From Lepturacanthus savala (Eukaryota > Chordata > Actinopteri > Scombriformes > Trichiuridae): a stretch of 64,000 bases of DNA. Position numbers and translations under genes: made by a program. The stretch spans positions 5,090,758-5,154,757 of the forward strand of contig CM060468.1 of assembly GCA_030544235.1 (NCBI GenBank). The letters are read 5' to 3'. Within the stretch, counting starts at the first letter, position 1. Each line of letters starts with the position of its first letter. Below the pieces are notes generated by a model. It was not told the DNA's origin and did no database searches. It saw nothing but the letters and a program-made list of their open reading frames with translations. This document shows, one piece after another, positions 24,991-40,043 of the stretch.

Positions 24991-26119
24991 ATTTCTATTT
25001 CTACAGTACATGTGTGAACAAATAGGCAAAAAGAAGACCCATTATCATTTGTCTAAGAAATAAAAAAAAAATGACTTGGGTAAAATTGTGCCTTTTGTCT
25101 TACATTAATGCAAACTATATCTATCATACTCTGAAGAAAAGAGGTTATTTTAAGTTTAAATAGACAGTTTGTAATGCCTTTGATTGGCTGAAATTACATT
25201 TAGTGTCTATAAAACTGAAGAAAAATAGCCACTTCCTCTCTGCCATTTTGCTTGTATCAAAACTGCGGCAGATATGGTTTCTGGATTCTAATAAGTGTTG
25301 TGGTTGGCCAATGACAGAGGCAGAAAGACATGATGATGCAGCAGATATAGGAGAGTAAAGTAATGCAAATATCCCAATTTGGCCAAAAAAATGACTTAGG
25401 CAATTATGCTACTTCGGTTTAAAAGCGAGTTGGGCAGCAGATTACCGGGCTTGGATCATGGAGAACATGTTGACCTGCCAAAGACAACTGTCATGCCCTC
25501 TACCGTTCTTTAGTATCAGTCCTTTTCAGACCACACCATTCTTGATTTGATGTCATCAGGCAACTCAAGCCTGTTGCATGATTATTACACAGTTGGTCTA
25601 TTGAGTGTTAAAAATATTGCGCAATTACAGCATAACATTAAATCCATTAAATCTGTGTTTAATTATCCTGAACAGCAGATGTTGGCTGATGTGAATTGGT
25701 TGATTTTCAGACACAGAAAAGGTGACAACTTAAAAACATATGCACGTAGCATTACCTCTTCCCACTGCTCCCCAGATTTACCCGAGTGATAACTTTTCTG
25801 ATTTATTTTTGTCATGTATACATTATATAGTATAATTAACTGCAGGCTTGCTGTGGGCTTTTCATTTTAAGCTACATCTGTAAAGGTCTGCTATTTATGT
25901 GTGTTGGAATTAGTATATAATTCAATCAAATAAAAAATACCTTATAATGAGGAGTTTTTATCTACATGGGGAGTGGGTCTCCCTCCACCATGTTGCATCG
26001 ACATGTTTCTACAGTAGCCCAGAATGGACCAGCCAAAGTTTGCTTTTTAAATTCACCCCAGTTAATTACTTGCAATCTGCAATCTTACCAATAATTGCTG
26101 CAAGAAAATAAACATTGTA
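24991..26119. other. AT-rich intergenic, partly repeat-like
   Basis: Positions 25060-25420 contain two related words (ATGACTTGGG near 25071 and ATGACTTAGG at 25391) and fish-repeat texture, including CTTCCTCTCTGCCATTTTGC. The rest is AT-rich. An 80-codon frame at 25547-25789 has no family resemblance and is not called. Confidence 0.4.
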
Positions 26120-26220
26120 CCTTTAAACACACAATATGTATTTTTCTGCCATTAGGGGTCTCTCAATCAAATAAAATATGGACATCTTGAAGAAGCATGG
26201 GATCATGGATGTTCTGTAGG
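26120..26220 (+). repeat. Teleost repeat fragment (AAACACACAATATGTA family)
   Basis: The run AAACACACAATATGTAT, then TCTGCCATTAGGGGTCTCTC, then CATCTTGAAGAAGCATGGGA matches, in order, a short dispersed repeat I recognise from many fish. A related terminus on the opposite strand appears at 41930-42000. Confidence 0.6.
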
Positions 26221-28869
26221 CAGCAAATTCTCTTATATTTCTTTCAAAACCAATATTCAGAGATTTTTAATGGAAGCCGAATAATCCGCAGAAGATTGTG
26301 CACATATACTCTTTGGTAACCCCATTGACAGGTGACCGACTGAAACATCCTGTTACCTTGATTCAAAATATGGATTTTCTTTTAAAATTCTTAGAAGTAT
26401 TTGGATTAACAACTTAACAAAATTCCTGTTTTCTGTCATTTGAAAGAAGAAATATTATATATTAGGCCTTAAACCAGTGTTTGGATAGTAGGGCTGTCAA
26501 CTGGACCAAAAAAAAATCTATTTAGAAAATTGTATTCCAATAAAATAACAAGACATTCTAACATTCGCATATCTATTGCATGGTTATTATTGTCTCTACA
26601 GCAGCAGGGTGGGGATTCATGACCCTGTGACCTCACAGTACATCTACATTTAATGAGAGCACACAATTCAAACTCCACTTAGGTCAGTGTGGCCCAAACC
26701 CTCCTGCCTGATCTTAGTTTCTTTGTTCATTCTGTGGCCATTTCTCCCTTGCTTGCTCCAACCCTTTTCGTCTCCTACTGATCATTGTATAATCTCCATT
26801 TTGTGTTATTGTTTTTTTCTCCCTCTCTTTTGTAGTCAGGTAGTTCAGGTTGTTAGTTATAGATTGATGTTATTATTTTAGTGTTTAGTGAAGTTTATTA
26901 GTGTTTTTTATTTAATTATTTAATAAATTTAAATAAATTTTGTTCATTAACCTGAGCATGATACCTACATTGACCACATTGACACACTTTATATACAATA
27001 TATCACCCACCTCTTATGTCAGATTGTTATCTTTGAAAGGCTCCGTCGTTGCTTTTAATAGTGAAGACCCTGCACACTGACACTGGTGTTTTCAATTAGC
27101 TGATTGGTCGTCTGCTCAGGCTGAAGTTGGGATTATGCTGGGAATCAGTGTACATGAGGTCACCAGCTTCATGCACCAATAGACTTTTCTTTCACAGCAA
27201 ACAATTTGACATTGTCAAAGGCACGAAAAACCCAGGTGGAACTGATAACATTAACTCATAACTAGTTCCATTCAAATTGTCCTGCAATTACTGTAACCGC
27301 ACCTGGGTCCATAATAATGGATGAAGGTGTCTGATTTGTCTTCCCTTACAGGTGGAATAAAGGTAACAGGGAAAAAAAGACAACAGAAAGTCACTGTTTT
27401 AACTTGTTTGTAGTGTGAGATTCAACTGCATGCAACAGTTTCTTCTTTTTCACATGTAGGAGGTGACTCGATGTAACCAAGTAAAGTTTTAATCATTTTA
27501 TTTTCTGTTACAGTGTAATGACAGGACACGGTGACACTGCTGTGTTTGGCACGCTCCTGCAATCTGAGCTCAAAGGCATGTGTTTCTAAGTGTTATAAAA
27601 CTGACAAAGGAGCATCCAAGGACAACAGAGAACTTCAATTACAGATTTCGATGGATCCAAACAAGTTCGCAAGCGTGATCACTTCTTTTACTGCTTTTCC
27701 TGAAGACGTGTTATTCCCACAGGCCGTGACCGCAGCATGAAAGCGGGACAGATCCTCCACTTCAGAGCACAGAGAGCGCTTTTATCTTTCCCTCTGCCTT
27801 TCTCATTGTGCTTCAGAATTTCAGATTCAGCAACGAATGTGTCTCGAGCGGCTGTTCACAAGAGATCCCTTTTTTTTACAGGCACATTTTTTGAACGTGA
27901 CCAAGCGCTACAAAAGACAGGTGTACCCCCTGTCTCAGTCTCTTTTACCCACAAACTCATACACATCCGTGTCCATCCGTCTGAAGTGCAGGGTCTGTAT
28001 CTGTCTGAGTGTGGGGGAGGTCCGTGGCCCCCCCAGGGAACCAATAGCGGGTCAGCGTTGTGAGGCCGAAGGGGGGGCTGCCGGCCTATTAGAGAGCCGC
28101 GGAGGAATTCTCTGTGAAACAGAGACCAACCGACTGACAGAGACACCACACAGCTGCACGGCTACAGCGCCGCTGACAAGTATACTCGCCTCTTCTTAAA
28201 CTCCTTTCTCTGCATCTTTAACACACAAATTTTGCACTTCCTCCAGCTGAGATCCAACCAACGGCAACATGAGAGATTCAGATCTTTTGAGGCACTGCCG
28301 GCGAATTGGAAGAACAACACTGTTGCCACAACCATGCTGAAACTGATTTTTTTATAATTCTTTTCTTTTCTAATGCCCCAATCTTTTCAAATCTTATTGA
28401 TCTTATTCTTTTTCTGATTCTCATGTTGATGACATCAACCTGTCAATGTGGACTGAGGATGGAAAATGGCCGTTGGCTATAATCTTGCATATTTACAAAT
28501 ATATTTTCATTGATATGCATTGTCCCTGTTTTAAATAAAAACTCAAACAGGTAGTTTGTTCTTTTTAATCAATCAGCCTCATGTTAAGTATAATAGTGTA
28601 GAAATTAGATGCTTGTTAGAGTGGATATGGTGCGATTTCCAAGCACTTCCAACACATAACACCCCACACACACACACCACCTGCCTTTATATTTCAGCAC
28701 ATCTGGGAATTTGGAGGGAAGTAGGGTGTGTGTGTGTGTGTGTTGAGATATGAGTGTATAACACACACCTTGTGTTTGCCTTGGCCTCAGAGGTGCAGAC
28801 ACAGACAGAGAGAAGAGGAGGGGAGTGGAGAACCATGCCCCGCAGTGTTTAGATAATAAACTGCGTTGT
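26221..28869. other. Intergenic; possible unique regulatory stretches
   Basis: At 26491 TAGGGCTGTCAA looks like the start of a common fish hAT repeat, but its continuation is degraded. Positions 27030-27320 and 27520-28180 are non-repetitive; 28020-28110 is GC-rich with CCAATAGCGGG. A TG array lies at 28724-28744. Overlapping frames on both strands around 27740-28200 (up to 120 codons) have no recognised domain. Confidence 0.4.
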
Positions 28870-28952
<83 letters not shown>

Positions 28953-28991
28953 GTGTGTGTGCGTGCGTGTGTGCATGTGTGTGTGTGTGTG
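28870..28991. repeat. (TG)n microsatellite, interrupted
   Basis: About 120 bp of alternating TG with a few CG or CA interruptions near 28947-28976. It drives long artificial Thr-His frames on the minus strand. Likely length-polymorphic. Confidence 0.97.
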
Positions 28992-28999
28992 TTAGGATG

Positions 29000-29290
29000 T
29001 AGGCGCATGTGGATTATCTTCCCACCAGCCAAATGATTTTCATTCTTTCAGCGTGTGAATTGAGACAAGACATTATCTCACATGCCAGTCAGTGCTACAA
29101 CAAGGAAAAAATGCCACAGACGAGCTGCGAGCAACATGTCTCCGTAGCCACAATGTTTTGTTTTCGCATTATGCGAGAGGTGTTTCACACGTTTCGCTCC
29201 GGATTAATTTCACTCCCTTAATTGGCGTGACATCGATTAAAGCAAACCTCCACTTGTTAACACAAACTTCATTTCCAAATCCATAGAAAT
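29000..29290. promoter_or_regulatory. Candidate conserved noncoding element
   Basis: Non-repetitive, evenly composed sequence immediately after a TG array. It contains CCAAATGATTTTCATT, TCTCACATGCCAGTCAG, GGATTAATTTCACT, CCCTTAATTGG and ACATCGATTAAAGC, a density of homeodomain/TALE-like words typical of developmental enhancers. There is no convincing frame. Inference from texture only. Confidence 0.3.
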
Positions 29291-29389
29291 GACACACACA
29301 CACGCACACAAGGACATCAGGGACTGGTCATTGTTACCCACTGGATCAAAAATCCATTAGTATAACAGCCAGATATTCCACAAACAAAC

Positions 29390-29560
29390 GCCCACTGTTC
29401 TGGGTGCCATACCGCTGATGTGTTACGGTCTATTTAGGTTGAGCCACAAAAAATACTTGGTTAGGGAAAGACCATGGTTTTGGTTAAACCTACCATCTGA
29501 AACTCGGTGTGGACGTCAAAATACACTAAGATACTAAAGGTTATCTCTATCTATCTGAAT
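29390..29560 (+). repeat. Teleost repeat fragment (ACTTGGTTAGGGAAAGA family)
   Basis: GAGCCACAAAAAATACTTGG, then TTAGGGAAAGACCATGGTTT and GGTTAAACC, matches in order a common fish repeat. The copy is short and diverged. Confidence 0.5.
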
Positions 29561-30004
29561 TAGAGAAATAGTGTGGAAAAATGCTTCAAATTCCATTGTT
29601 CCTCAGGGAATCAGGGAAGCGCTGGTTCTCGGAAGAGCTCCAGCCAACCAGCTGTGTCTGTAGTGGTGTCTTCAAAGATGGTAAAAATGTGGATCTCCCC
29701 ATCGCTCCACCTGCCATGTGCAGCGGTACGAGTAGCATCCTCAGGTATTGCTACGATTCAATCACCTTGGGAGTTTTTTTTTTAAAACCGCTGATTATAC
29801 CACCAATCAACAATTAAGGCATTGTGGTTTCTTATACAGAGGAGCATTACAGACATTACAGACTAATGTAAAATCCTGCATAAAATACCTCAACACAGAG
29901 ACGTAATGGCTCAAAGTTCAAATCAAAGCTGAGGATTAGAGTGTGTTCTATGTAGTTTAAACCACAAGGTTACTTTGAAAAATGAGCAACTTTTAGCGCT
30001 AAAC

Positions 30005-30288
30005 TATCGGTTATCATTTACAGCAATACTACGCAGCAGTCATTGGTTTCTATTGTCAAATAACGCAATAATTATGGCGTTGAAGTTGTTTCGCATTGAT
30101 GGACACCATGGATAGGCCAATCAAAGCATGAGGTCAGGAGATAGCCAATTAGGAAGAAGTTTGACCCCCTTTGCTTTGATGGAGAGCAGTGATACCCAAT
30201 GAAAATTTCCCAGTATGAGACCGTCTAAATCTGCCAATAACCAAATACAAATTGAGCATACCATTTTTGCAAGTAAAACTGAAAAATA
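30005..30288 (+). repeat. Two-copy interspersed repeat, copy A
   Basis: Aligns in the same orientation with 37806-38080. Shared blocks include TCATTTACAGCRATACTACGC at the left (30014 onward), GACACCATG then GCCAATCAAAGCATG (30116-30130, identical 15 of 15), GGTCAGGA, and GCATACCATTTT near the right end. Positions 30140-30230 are less alike. No open frame is conserved, so it behaves as a noncoding dispersed repeat. Confidence 0.7.

Positions 30289-33210
<2,922 letters not shown>

Positions 33211-33253
<43 letters not shown>
33211..33253. repeat. (CA)n microsatellite, about 21 units
   Basis: An uninterrupted CA array of 42 bp followed by TACACACAT. Confidence 0.95.
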
Positions 33254-33258
<5 letters not shown>

Positions 33259-34289
33259 ACATCCTCTTAAACGCCTTCAAGCACTTAGCTCGGTTACCAT
33301 GCATGTCTCCGTAACATTTATACACCTCTTTTAGCCGGTTTCCAATCCGCCCATAAAGACCCCCGCCTCATCCCCCCGACCTCTGCACCCACAGGTGTTA
33401 GGGTCTTTGTCCTTGGACATGTGTGAGCAGCCCGGTGTTGTGACGAACCCTCAGACCCTCAACCACCCCCAGAGTCCCCCTCTCTCAGGTGCAGCGGGGT
33501 CTCAGGTAAACTTGTGGTGGTGTTGGGGGAGGGGGCACCCGACAAGTCATAGCATTTAAGTTGGGCTCAGTGTTATTGTTTCCTTTTTTTCTCAATTTTT
33601 CTCCAATTGAAAGGAGGGGTTGGCTGTGATATTTACAGACACTTATTGTTATAATATTTTCATTTGTCATAATGTATTGATAGTAAATAATAAAAATAAA
33701 TCTGTAGTATATTAGGGGGACAATTTATCTCCAACCAGTCAAAGTTTCAGACCAGTTGGATTGGTAGGCCTGCATAGCTGCCTGTCAACAGCCAAAAACC
33801 TGAATCAATCCACCTGATTGGGCGGTCTAGCTGTCCGTCAAAAAGCCACAGAAAAACCCAGTGGAAAAGGTTGGGAAAATAATTTGGTGGAAGAGACTTT
33901 TTTCCAACTGAGCGAGTGAGTGGGTTTTCTTGGCCGTAATATGTCAAAATGGAAATTTAAAAAAAATGTTTTTTCCAAATTAATGGAAAAACCTCGTTAT
34001 CTAAAGGTGTTGTTCCACCATCCAGAACAACTTCAATGCTCCTATTCTCTCCTTGACCACTTAAACCCCAGGCTTTATTTTCAGTTTTCCTGCTTGAAAT
34101 GACAATAAATATAGAATATTTCTACAACCACAAAGGTTATGTATTTAAACTTGGTATTACAATAAATCATGTGACGTGACAATAGAAATGTCAGTACCAA
34201 TTTATTTTGCTGTTACAGAGCAAACTAGAATATTGCAAAAACAATCAAACTTTTTGTTTTACCATAGGTAAAAAAATACTAAACTTTAA
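33254..34289. other. Intergenic; short GC-richer segment then AT-rich
   Basis: Positions 33330-33540 are C-rich and non-repetitive, with CCGCCCATAAAGACCCCCG. The remainder is AT-rich with no recognised gene or family. Confidence 0.45.
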
Positions 34290-34531
34290 ACAAGACCAAA
34301 CAAGGACTTGAAATAAGCTAAATTATCTGCAATGCAAATTTTAATGATTAATGCAATGAGAGTTCAAAAATGAATTATCTGTCCATAAAATCATAGAAAT
34401 CACACTGAACATCATTACAGAACATGGAGATTATATTATGTAAAATGTTTAAAAAGAAGATTGTAAAGTTAAATCCAAAAAACAAGTCAAATCCAAATTA
34501 ATGATCAAAATAGTGGTTAGTTGCAGCCCTA
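34290..34531 (-). mobile_element. Degraded hAT-type MITE (CAGGGCTGCAAC terminus)
   Basis: On the minus strand the right end reads TAGGGCTGCAACTAACCACT, then ATTTTGATCATTAAT. This corresponds to the AGGGCTGCAACTAACGATTA terminus of one of the most common teleost nonautonomous hAT families. The interior is AT-rich and diverged, and the opposite terminus is not clear. No transposase. Confidence 0.6.
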
Positions 34532-35459
34532 CTACTGATATTATATTAAACTATTTTCTTATTGAATTGATGATGTGGATATTGATGATATGTATTGATA
34601 CTGTAACAGTAACATTTTGTTTTACTAAAGATAAAAATACATTATTTAAAAGCTGAGGTTTTCTCATGTGATATATGAATAAAACTCAATGCTAACCTTG
34701 TATCAGGGGGTTTAACATCATACTCTGTATTTGTTGACCCTTTGTTCATTTACAATATCGATTAGTGCAATAACACAAATATCGGTGAAATGGTTCCAAT
34801 TAATCTAAGTTTTTAACACAATGGTTTCTATTGTGTGTTGTATATGACTAACCATCATGTTCGTGGACTTTCTTGAGTCTTGGAGTAACTTTCTCCAGGA
34901 ATAAATAGCAAACGTACTAAACATGTCACATCATACTACAACCTCAGAGGGATAGACCAACAGCTAAGGTTCTGAGAAAAGAGATTTATCTGCCTAAAAA
35001 CGTAATTTCTTTTTTGAAGGGTCAAGGTGGGTTGCAGCGATCTCAAAGAGGTTGACAGGTCCACTGGTTTAAGTGGCTTTGACCAGTTCTGTTTGAGCAG
35101 AAAAGGCAGAGAAGCCATTTTGTGCATCTACAATGCTTTGTTTGGATTATGTATGAACCTGAAAGCTCTTCTTCTAGACGAGCAGGTGTTTAGTCTGATA
35201 ATGAACCCAAGGACTTGGTAGGGAGGAGAAGAAGGAGATAATGCTGTGGTCATAGACAGTTGCATTAATTATATTATTTTGACCTTCCCCTGCTTTTGAG
35301 CCACAGAAAGAGAGAAAGAACCACAGATTACCTTGAATTCCATCAATAGGTGAAATTAGTACTGCTGGTGTGGCTGTGTGTGTGTCACATGTGATTCAAA
35401 GTCTGTTTATTTTAAGTGACACCATCCCATTAACACTCCTACCACAAATGAAACAGGGG
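34532..35459. other. Intergenic, no gene seen
   Basis: AT-rich to 34930, then mixed sequence. A short TG patch lies at 35372-35385. Open frames around 34936-35221 are short and unrecognised on both strands. Confidence 0.45.
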
Positions 35460-35700
35460 AAAGGGGCGGGGCCTCTCTTATCTGACTGCACGCGAGCAAG
35501 GCGGGGTCCAATCAGAGTCACTCTTTGCCCCCACTTCCTGTTTTTCCTGCCGGGATGTCCCGTCACCTTGGCGACCCAGTGGCACACGCAGCCTCTCAGT
35601 ACCCCGCCTTCTTCAAAGGAGTCGCTCGGCCTCAGGAAATTGGTTTAAGGTCTCTGAGAGGGAATCAGTCCATTTCCTAATGGGCACTCATTAGAACAAT
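35460..35700. promoter_or_regulatory. Promoter-like cluster: GC box, CCAAT box, RFX X-box
   Basis: GGGGCGGGGCC (35464-35474, GC box) is followed by GTCCAATCAGAG (CCAAT box, about 35506-35517), CACTTCCTG (ETS-like, about 35532), and GTCACCTTGGCGAC at 35562-35575, an exact fit to the RFX X-box pattern GTYRCC-NN-RGYRAC. TCATTAGAACAATGG (SOX-like) lies near 35689. The order resembles a compact promoter or enhancer, but no transcript or conserved frame is visible on either side. Confidence 0.35.
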
Positions 35701-35879
35701 GGCCGACCGCCAAGTCTGCACTGACTTCAGTGGGACGTGTTTTTCTTCTTCTTGTTGATTGTGTTTGATTCCATACCTACTGCACGTCAGGTTTTTTTCC
35801 TGGTAACTGGTACTATCTAAATTTACAAATCAAGCTTTCTCAGGATTTCAATAGTAAGGCCTTTATTAAGCTATATAGA
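35701..35879. other. Short unique spacer
   Basis: Non-repetitive spacer with nothing recognised, lying between the promoter-like cluster and the next repeat. Confidence 0.5.
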
Positions 35880-36220
35880 TTTAAAGGCCCCATATTTTAC
35901 ACTTTTCCTGGGGGTCTAACAAGATATATTTATAGTTTAAATACCGAAAATCATCTCAATGTAGTTTTGCATCTCTTTTAAGCTTCTCTTTGGATCTCTA
36001 TAAAGAACAGGTTGTTTAGTATGTCATTGATATTAAATGCTTCTCCTCTGATTGGCTGATTTTGAACGGCTGTGAATGGAAGGGGTGGATGGTGCCATTG
36101 AATTGTGACATCACAACTTCACAAAAGTCCTGATTGTTTTTAAGCACGGCTTCTGAATATGACAATACACAATTTGAAGAATGTGGGAAGTTTGATTTTT
36201 ACGCCTTTTAAGACACCTGA
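35880..36220 (+). repeat. Interspersed repeat copy (family with 6190-6437)
   Basis: Begins AAAGGCCCCATATTTTACAC and continues through TCCTCTGATTGGCTGATTT (36044-36062) and TTGTGACATCACAACTTCAC (36103-36122). The latter two blocks match the minus strand of the copy at 6190-6437. It is the longer of the two copies and probably retains the 5' end. Noncoding. Confidence 0.7.
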
Positions 36221-36354
36221 CACATTACCTGCTGGTCTTCTGCTGGGGATTCATGGGGACAAAAGCAATACATGGTTCATTGTCTTTCAAACAATAGTTT
36301 TTTTTTCTTTGATGTAGTTATCTTGTTTATTTAGAGGAGATTATATTAGATAGA

Positions 36355-36415
36355 ACTTTATCGATCCCTTTGAGAGGTTCCATCAGGGAAATCAAGTAGA
36401 AATACAAAATAAATG
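36355..36415. repeat. Fish retroposon 3'-tail-like motif
   Basis: AGAACTTTATCGATCCCTTT, then GAGGTTCCATCAGGGAAATCA, resembles the ACTTTATTGATCCC...AGGGAAATT tail found at the 3' ends of many fish retroposon copies. Only the tail is recognisable. Confidence 0.5.
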
Positions 36416-37805
36416 GAGACATTGCGTCTCCAATTGCTGTTTCACATGTAAATGTTGTTTCCCTCATCTATATATTGGATGAATTTTGTAGATTTAATCC
36501 CCATGTATTTCTATATTACAGAAAACATCTAGCTAGCCAGGAGCAGGTCATGACCTGTATTCACCTGGGATTCGGAGGGAGCTGCATGCAGCTGCATGTT
36601 GTGCTGAATGACTACTGTTTTTGGCAGCCACAGGATTGGAGCTTGTCTGATTGGAGCCAACTGTGCTCAGGGTTTAGCTCTGGAAGATTAATTAAAGTTC
36701 TACAGTATGATCCGCAGTAACGCGAAACTTGTTCAAGGTTCGTCGTAAAACGCATCACCTCGAGATCATTCGATCGTTGCCTCGTCCAGGACTTTCTGGA
36801 AGGTCTGTGGATCAGTTGGCATTGGAACCACGAGCGTGGGCCGACAGAACGGTGGCCTGCCTGGGCTGTCGACACACGTTGCGGCCATATGCTCTTTGTC
36901 TGTTTGTTGGAATCAGGTATGATTGGCCTCTCATCACACATATAACATCTGTCAGTGGCTTGGCACGGCTGGAATTACTGTTGATGTAGCTGGTAAAGCA
37001 TTAGGATGGAGGGAGTGCAGCCACAGCGTTTTGGTTGTGGTCAGACATCCTCCATGGCACTTTGGGTTTCCTTAAGCTCATTCAAACACATTAGTGCACA
37101 AAATTGACATTGGAGCAAACCCAAGCCAAAATAACATAACTCTACTTATGCTAAATTGATTTTTTTTTATTATTGGACAGTTCTATAATTGCACATGTAT
37201 GCTTGCTGGTGTATGAGCAAGTATATGCAAAGGTCGTGCTAAAGGTCAAAGCCGAACCTCTGGGAGGCGTTTAGGCACACGCTCACCTCAGCCCTCCACA
37301 CCCCTGTACCACTTTCCCCCCTTTCATTCATAATGGGGCTAACGAGATCTGTCACCACCTCTCCCTGCGTTTATTATGAGTGGGCTCTTTCCTGTGTCAG
37401 GTAAAAATAATCGAGCACGGACACATTTGGCCACTGGGGTCCTTGGGGGTCCTTGGACGGCTGATTTGTTTTTATTGCAGATTCTCTGGGGGAACGCGTT
37501 GGACGGACCGGAGGACAGAGAGGAAGTGACTTTAGCTTTTAGGTTTGTAGTCGGGAATGTTGCCACCACCTCCTCAGGATTCTCATCTTACCTGCTAAAA
37601 TTCACTCCCAGTATGGGTATGTGGGTCAACAATTGTTAAAACGAATGTAGAAAACCCATGCTGAAAACAGCAGGGAGCTGTTGGAAAGAGGTTCAACGAG
37701 CTGACGTTTGTTGCTTTCTAGCAAAAGAATACAACAAAAAAATAATGTTTAAGCCATGCACATAGTTTTGGTTTAGCCTCATAAGGCACACTGTACGACT
37801 CTGTG
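36416..37805. other. Intergenic with a candidate regulatory tract
   Basis: Positions 36640-36920 are non-repetitive and CpG-containing, with AGATTAATTAAAG and several TCGA/CGAT words, a texture suggestive of conserved noncoding DNA. Positions 37370-37600 are similar but weaker. No exon is supported. Frames at 36475-36720 and 36612-36941 have no domain resemblance. Confidence 0.35.
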
Positions 37806-38080
37806 AGGGTCATTTACAGCGATACTACGCTTTAGTCGTTGGTTGCTATGCACAAATAACACAACAATTATGGTCCCGTAGTTCTTTCACATCAATTGAC
37901 ACCATGTACTAGCCAATCAAAGCATGGGGTCAGGAAATATGCCAACATCTGCCAATATGCCAAATCTGAACGCCAATAGGGCTTTCGAGCAACATGACAT
38001 GTGGGAACTGTGCTATTTACAATTTGGGCATACCATTTTAGCAAAGATTTTACAAAAAACTGTGCAAGACTGAAAAAGGG
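37806..38080 (+). repeat. Two-copy interspersed repeat, copy B
   Basis: Partner of 30005-30288 in the same orientation. Shared blocks include TCATTTACAGC-ATACTACGC (from 37810), GACACCATG, GCCAATCAAAGCATG at 37912-37926, GGTCAGGA and GCATACCATTTT (about 38029-38040). It carries a short internal duplication-like TGCCAA repeat (37939-37967) not seen in copy A. Confidence 0.7.
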
Positions 38081-39733
38081 GGTGCGTCTTAAGAGGTTAA
38101 TATGCTGAGATATTCTTTTCTGTTTGATTTTCTGATTGTGTTGCTCAAAAATGCAAACAAAAGACAAAACTTAAACAAAGTCAATCCTGAAAAACTGGAA
38201 TGCATCTTTCTATTGGAACTACTTTTTTTTACAGGAGAAATAGTCCCTTTGAAAAACGTCTGCCTCAAGGTCAACGAACACAAACTAAATTCCATTCACT
38301 ATTGTTTTTGGGTTTCAGTTTACGGGATGCCTTAATCAAAATCTTAAGCATATTAAAACAAAACTGTCTTATTGTTGTACTGTCTGCTGCAACCCGAATT
38401 TCCCCCCGGCAGGACGATAAAGTGCTGAGCTGAACTGCATGGCTACACGCCACGAACCTTCTAAATTATATATCTTATTTTGTGATCTGTTCGTATTTAT
38501 TTTTTTCGTTTTTTGACATGTGGCCTCCTGCAGGGTGAAATCGCCATGCCAAAATTAATTTAAGCAAAAAATGGCAACTCCACATAAATCCGGTGGTTTA
38601 GACCCTTGTGTTGAAACTGCATTTTCATTTTTTTGCTTTGTCTCTTATACGTGCGATTACTTCTCACCCATCACGGTTTGATTTCATTTGCCCTTCTGTC
38701 GTTTCACTCTTGAGGATCTTTCTGATTTGAGGCCAAATATTCATCATGCCGATTCTCGGCTGCCCTCTGTCCCCTTTCACACCCTTAATTGACTGTACAC
38801 CCCCTTGACCAAACACACACACACACACACCAGCGACTTTGATATCAAGAACACTCAAGCTGATTATTTAATGCACCTGTCAGCAAATGCGGACACCCAC
38901 AAGCATTCACACTTATCCACACACACCGCACAGGAGCTGTTTATCCCAACGGGTGGAGAGATGTAGGTCCATGTAGGCCAATGTCAGTGTTAGGAGAAGC
39001 AAAATATTTTCATTGCGAGGGTATCTGTTCGTGTCAACAATCTGATAGGGCACTGGGTAGAGATAGGCGCTTCCCATGAGGCCTATGGCCTCGGCAGCGA
39101 TGAGGAAAGGATGGGGGGGTGGGGGTGGGGGTAGGGGTGGGGTGGTATTCAGGGTGACAAGGGGATTGTGGGATTGGTTGTTCCCGGATATCAGGAACAT
39201 AGTGAGTGTCAACACCTCCAGAGGGGCAGATAGAGAGAGGTCAGGACGTAACAGATGAGTGATAGACGCTGCGATACAGGTGCATTTCAACTTCTTCCCA
39301 CTTTAATCGGTGCAGCAGTGCAGCATTCATTTTATTCAAATTGTTTCCCTGAATAATATTTATCTCCCTAAAACAAGGAGCAGCTGCCCAATGAGCAAAC
39401 ACATATATTTGCCTTTTTTTTATCTCTTTTATTTGTGTGACCTGGTCATTTTTGCTTTGCTTTGCACTGCTTTTAAATATCTGGCTTTGGGAATTTTGCC
39501 TTCATGCAAAGACAATAGCATTGAATGCAATTTTAGTTTCGGATGCCCAAACAATTGTGACAATGTCTGTGTTACCCTGCATTATACACACATATCATTG
39601 TGATGTTTTTTCTTTGTTAAAGGGTAGTTCCAATTAAAACATATTAAACACTATCTCTACAGACCATTGGCCACATGTTTTGATGATATTGTGTTTTCTT
39701 TTATTCTGGAGCTCTATAAGGAACACTAAAGGT
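38081..39733. other. Intergenic, no gene seen
   Basis: AT-rich with a (CA)n run at about 38813-38831 and a G-rich run at 39112-39142. Positions 38430-38600 are non-repetitive. The frame at 39310-39603 has no recognised domain. Confidence 0.45.
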
Positions 39734-40043
39734 ACACTGTAAAATGTGGCTGTGAAATCTGCAGTCATTGCAGTCATGCAGTTACTGTTAAAGTTACAAT
39801 TATTACAGCAGATTGCTGTATATTTTACAATAAATCACGGTAGTCAAATTATTACTGTAGTAAACCACAGAAGTCAAAGAGTATTTATGTTTTTTGTATT
39901 ATTATTTGACAGTAAAGACACAATACTGTAAACAGAAATACAGTACTTCTACTGGAAAAAAAATAATAATAATTACAGTAACTTTCTGGATAATTTCTGC
40001 CACTTAGTTAACGCTAATTTTAAGGTTAACTATTTTACAGCAT
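39734..40043. mobile_element. MITE with CACTGTAAAAT inverted termini
   Basis: The left end ACACTGTAAAATG (39734 onward) is mirrored by ATTTTACAGCAT at 40032-40043. The interior is full of TTACTGTA/TACAGTA words (for example 39851-39862 and 39935-39944), a texture of a common fish DNA-transposon relic. No coding frame. About 310 bp. Confidence 0.55.
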
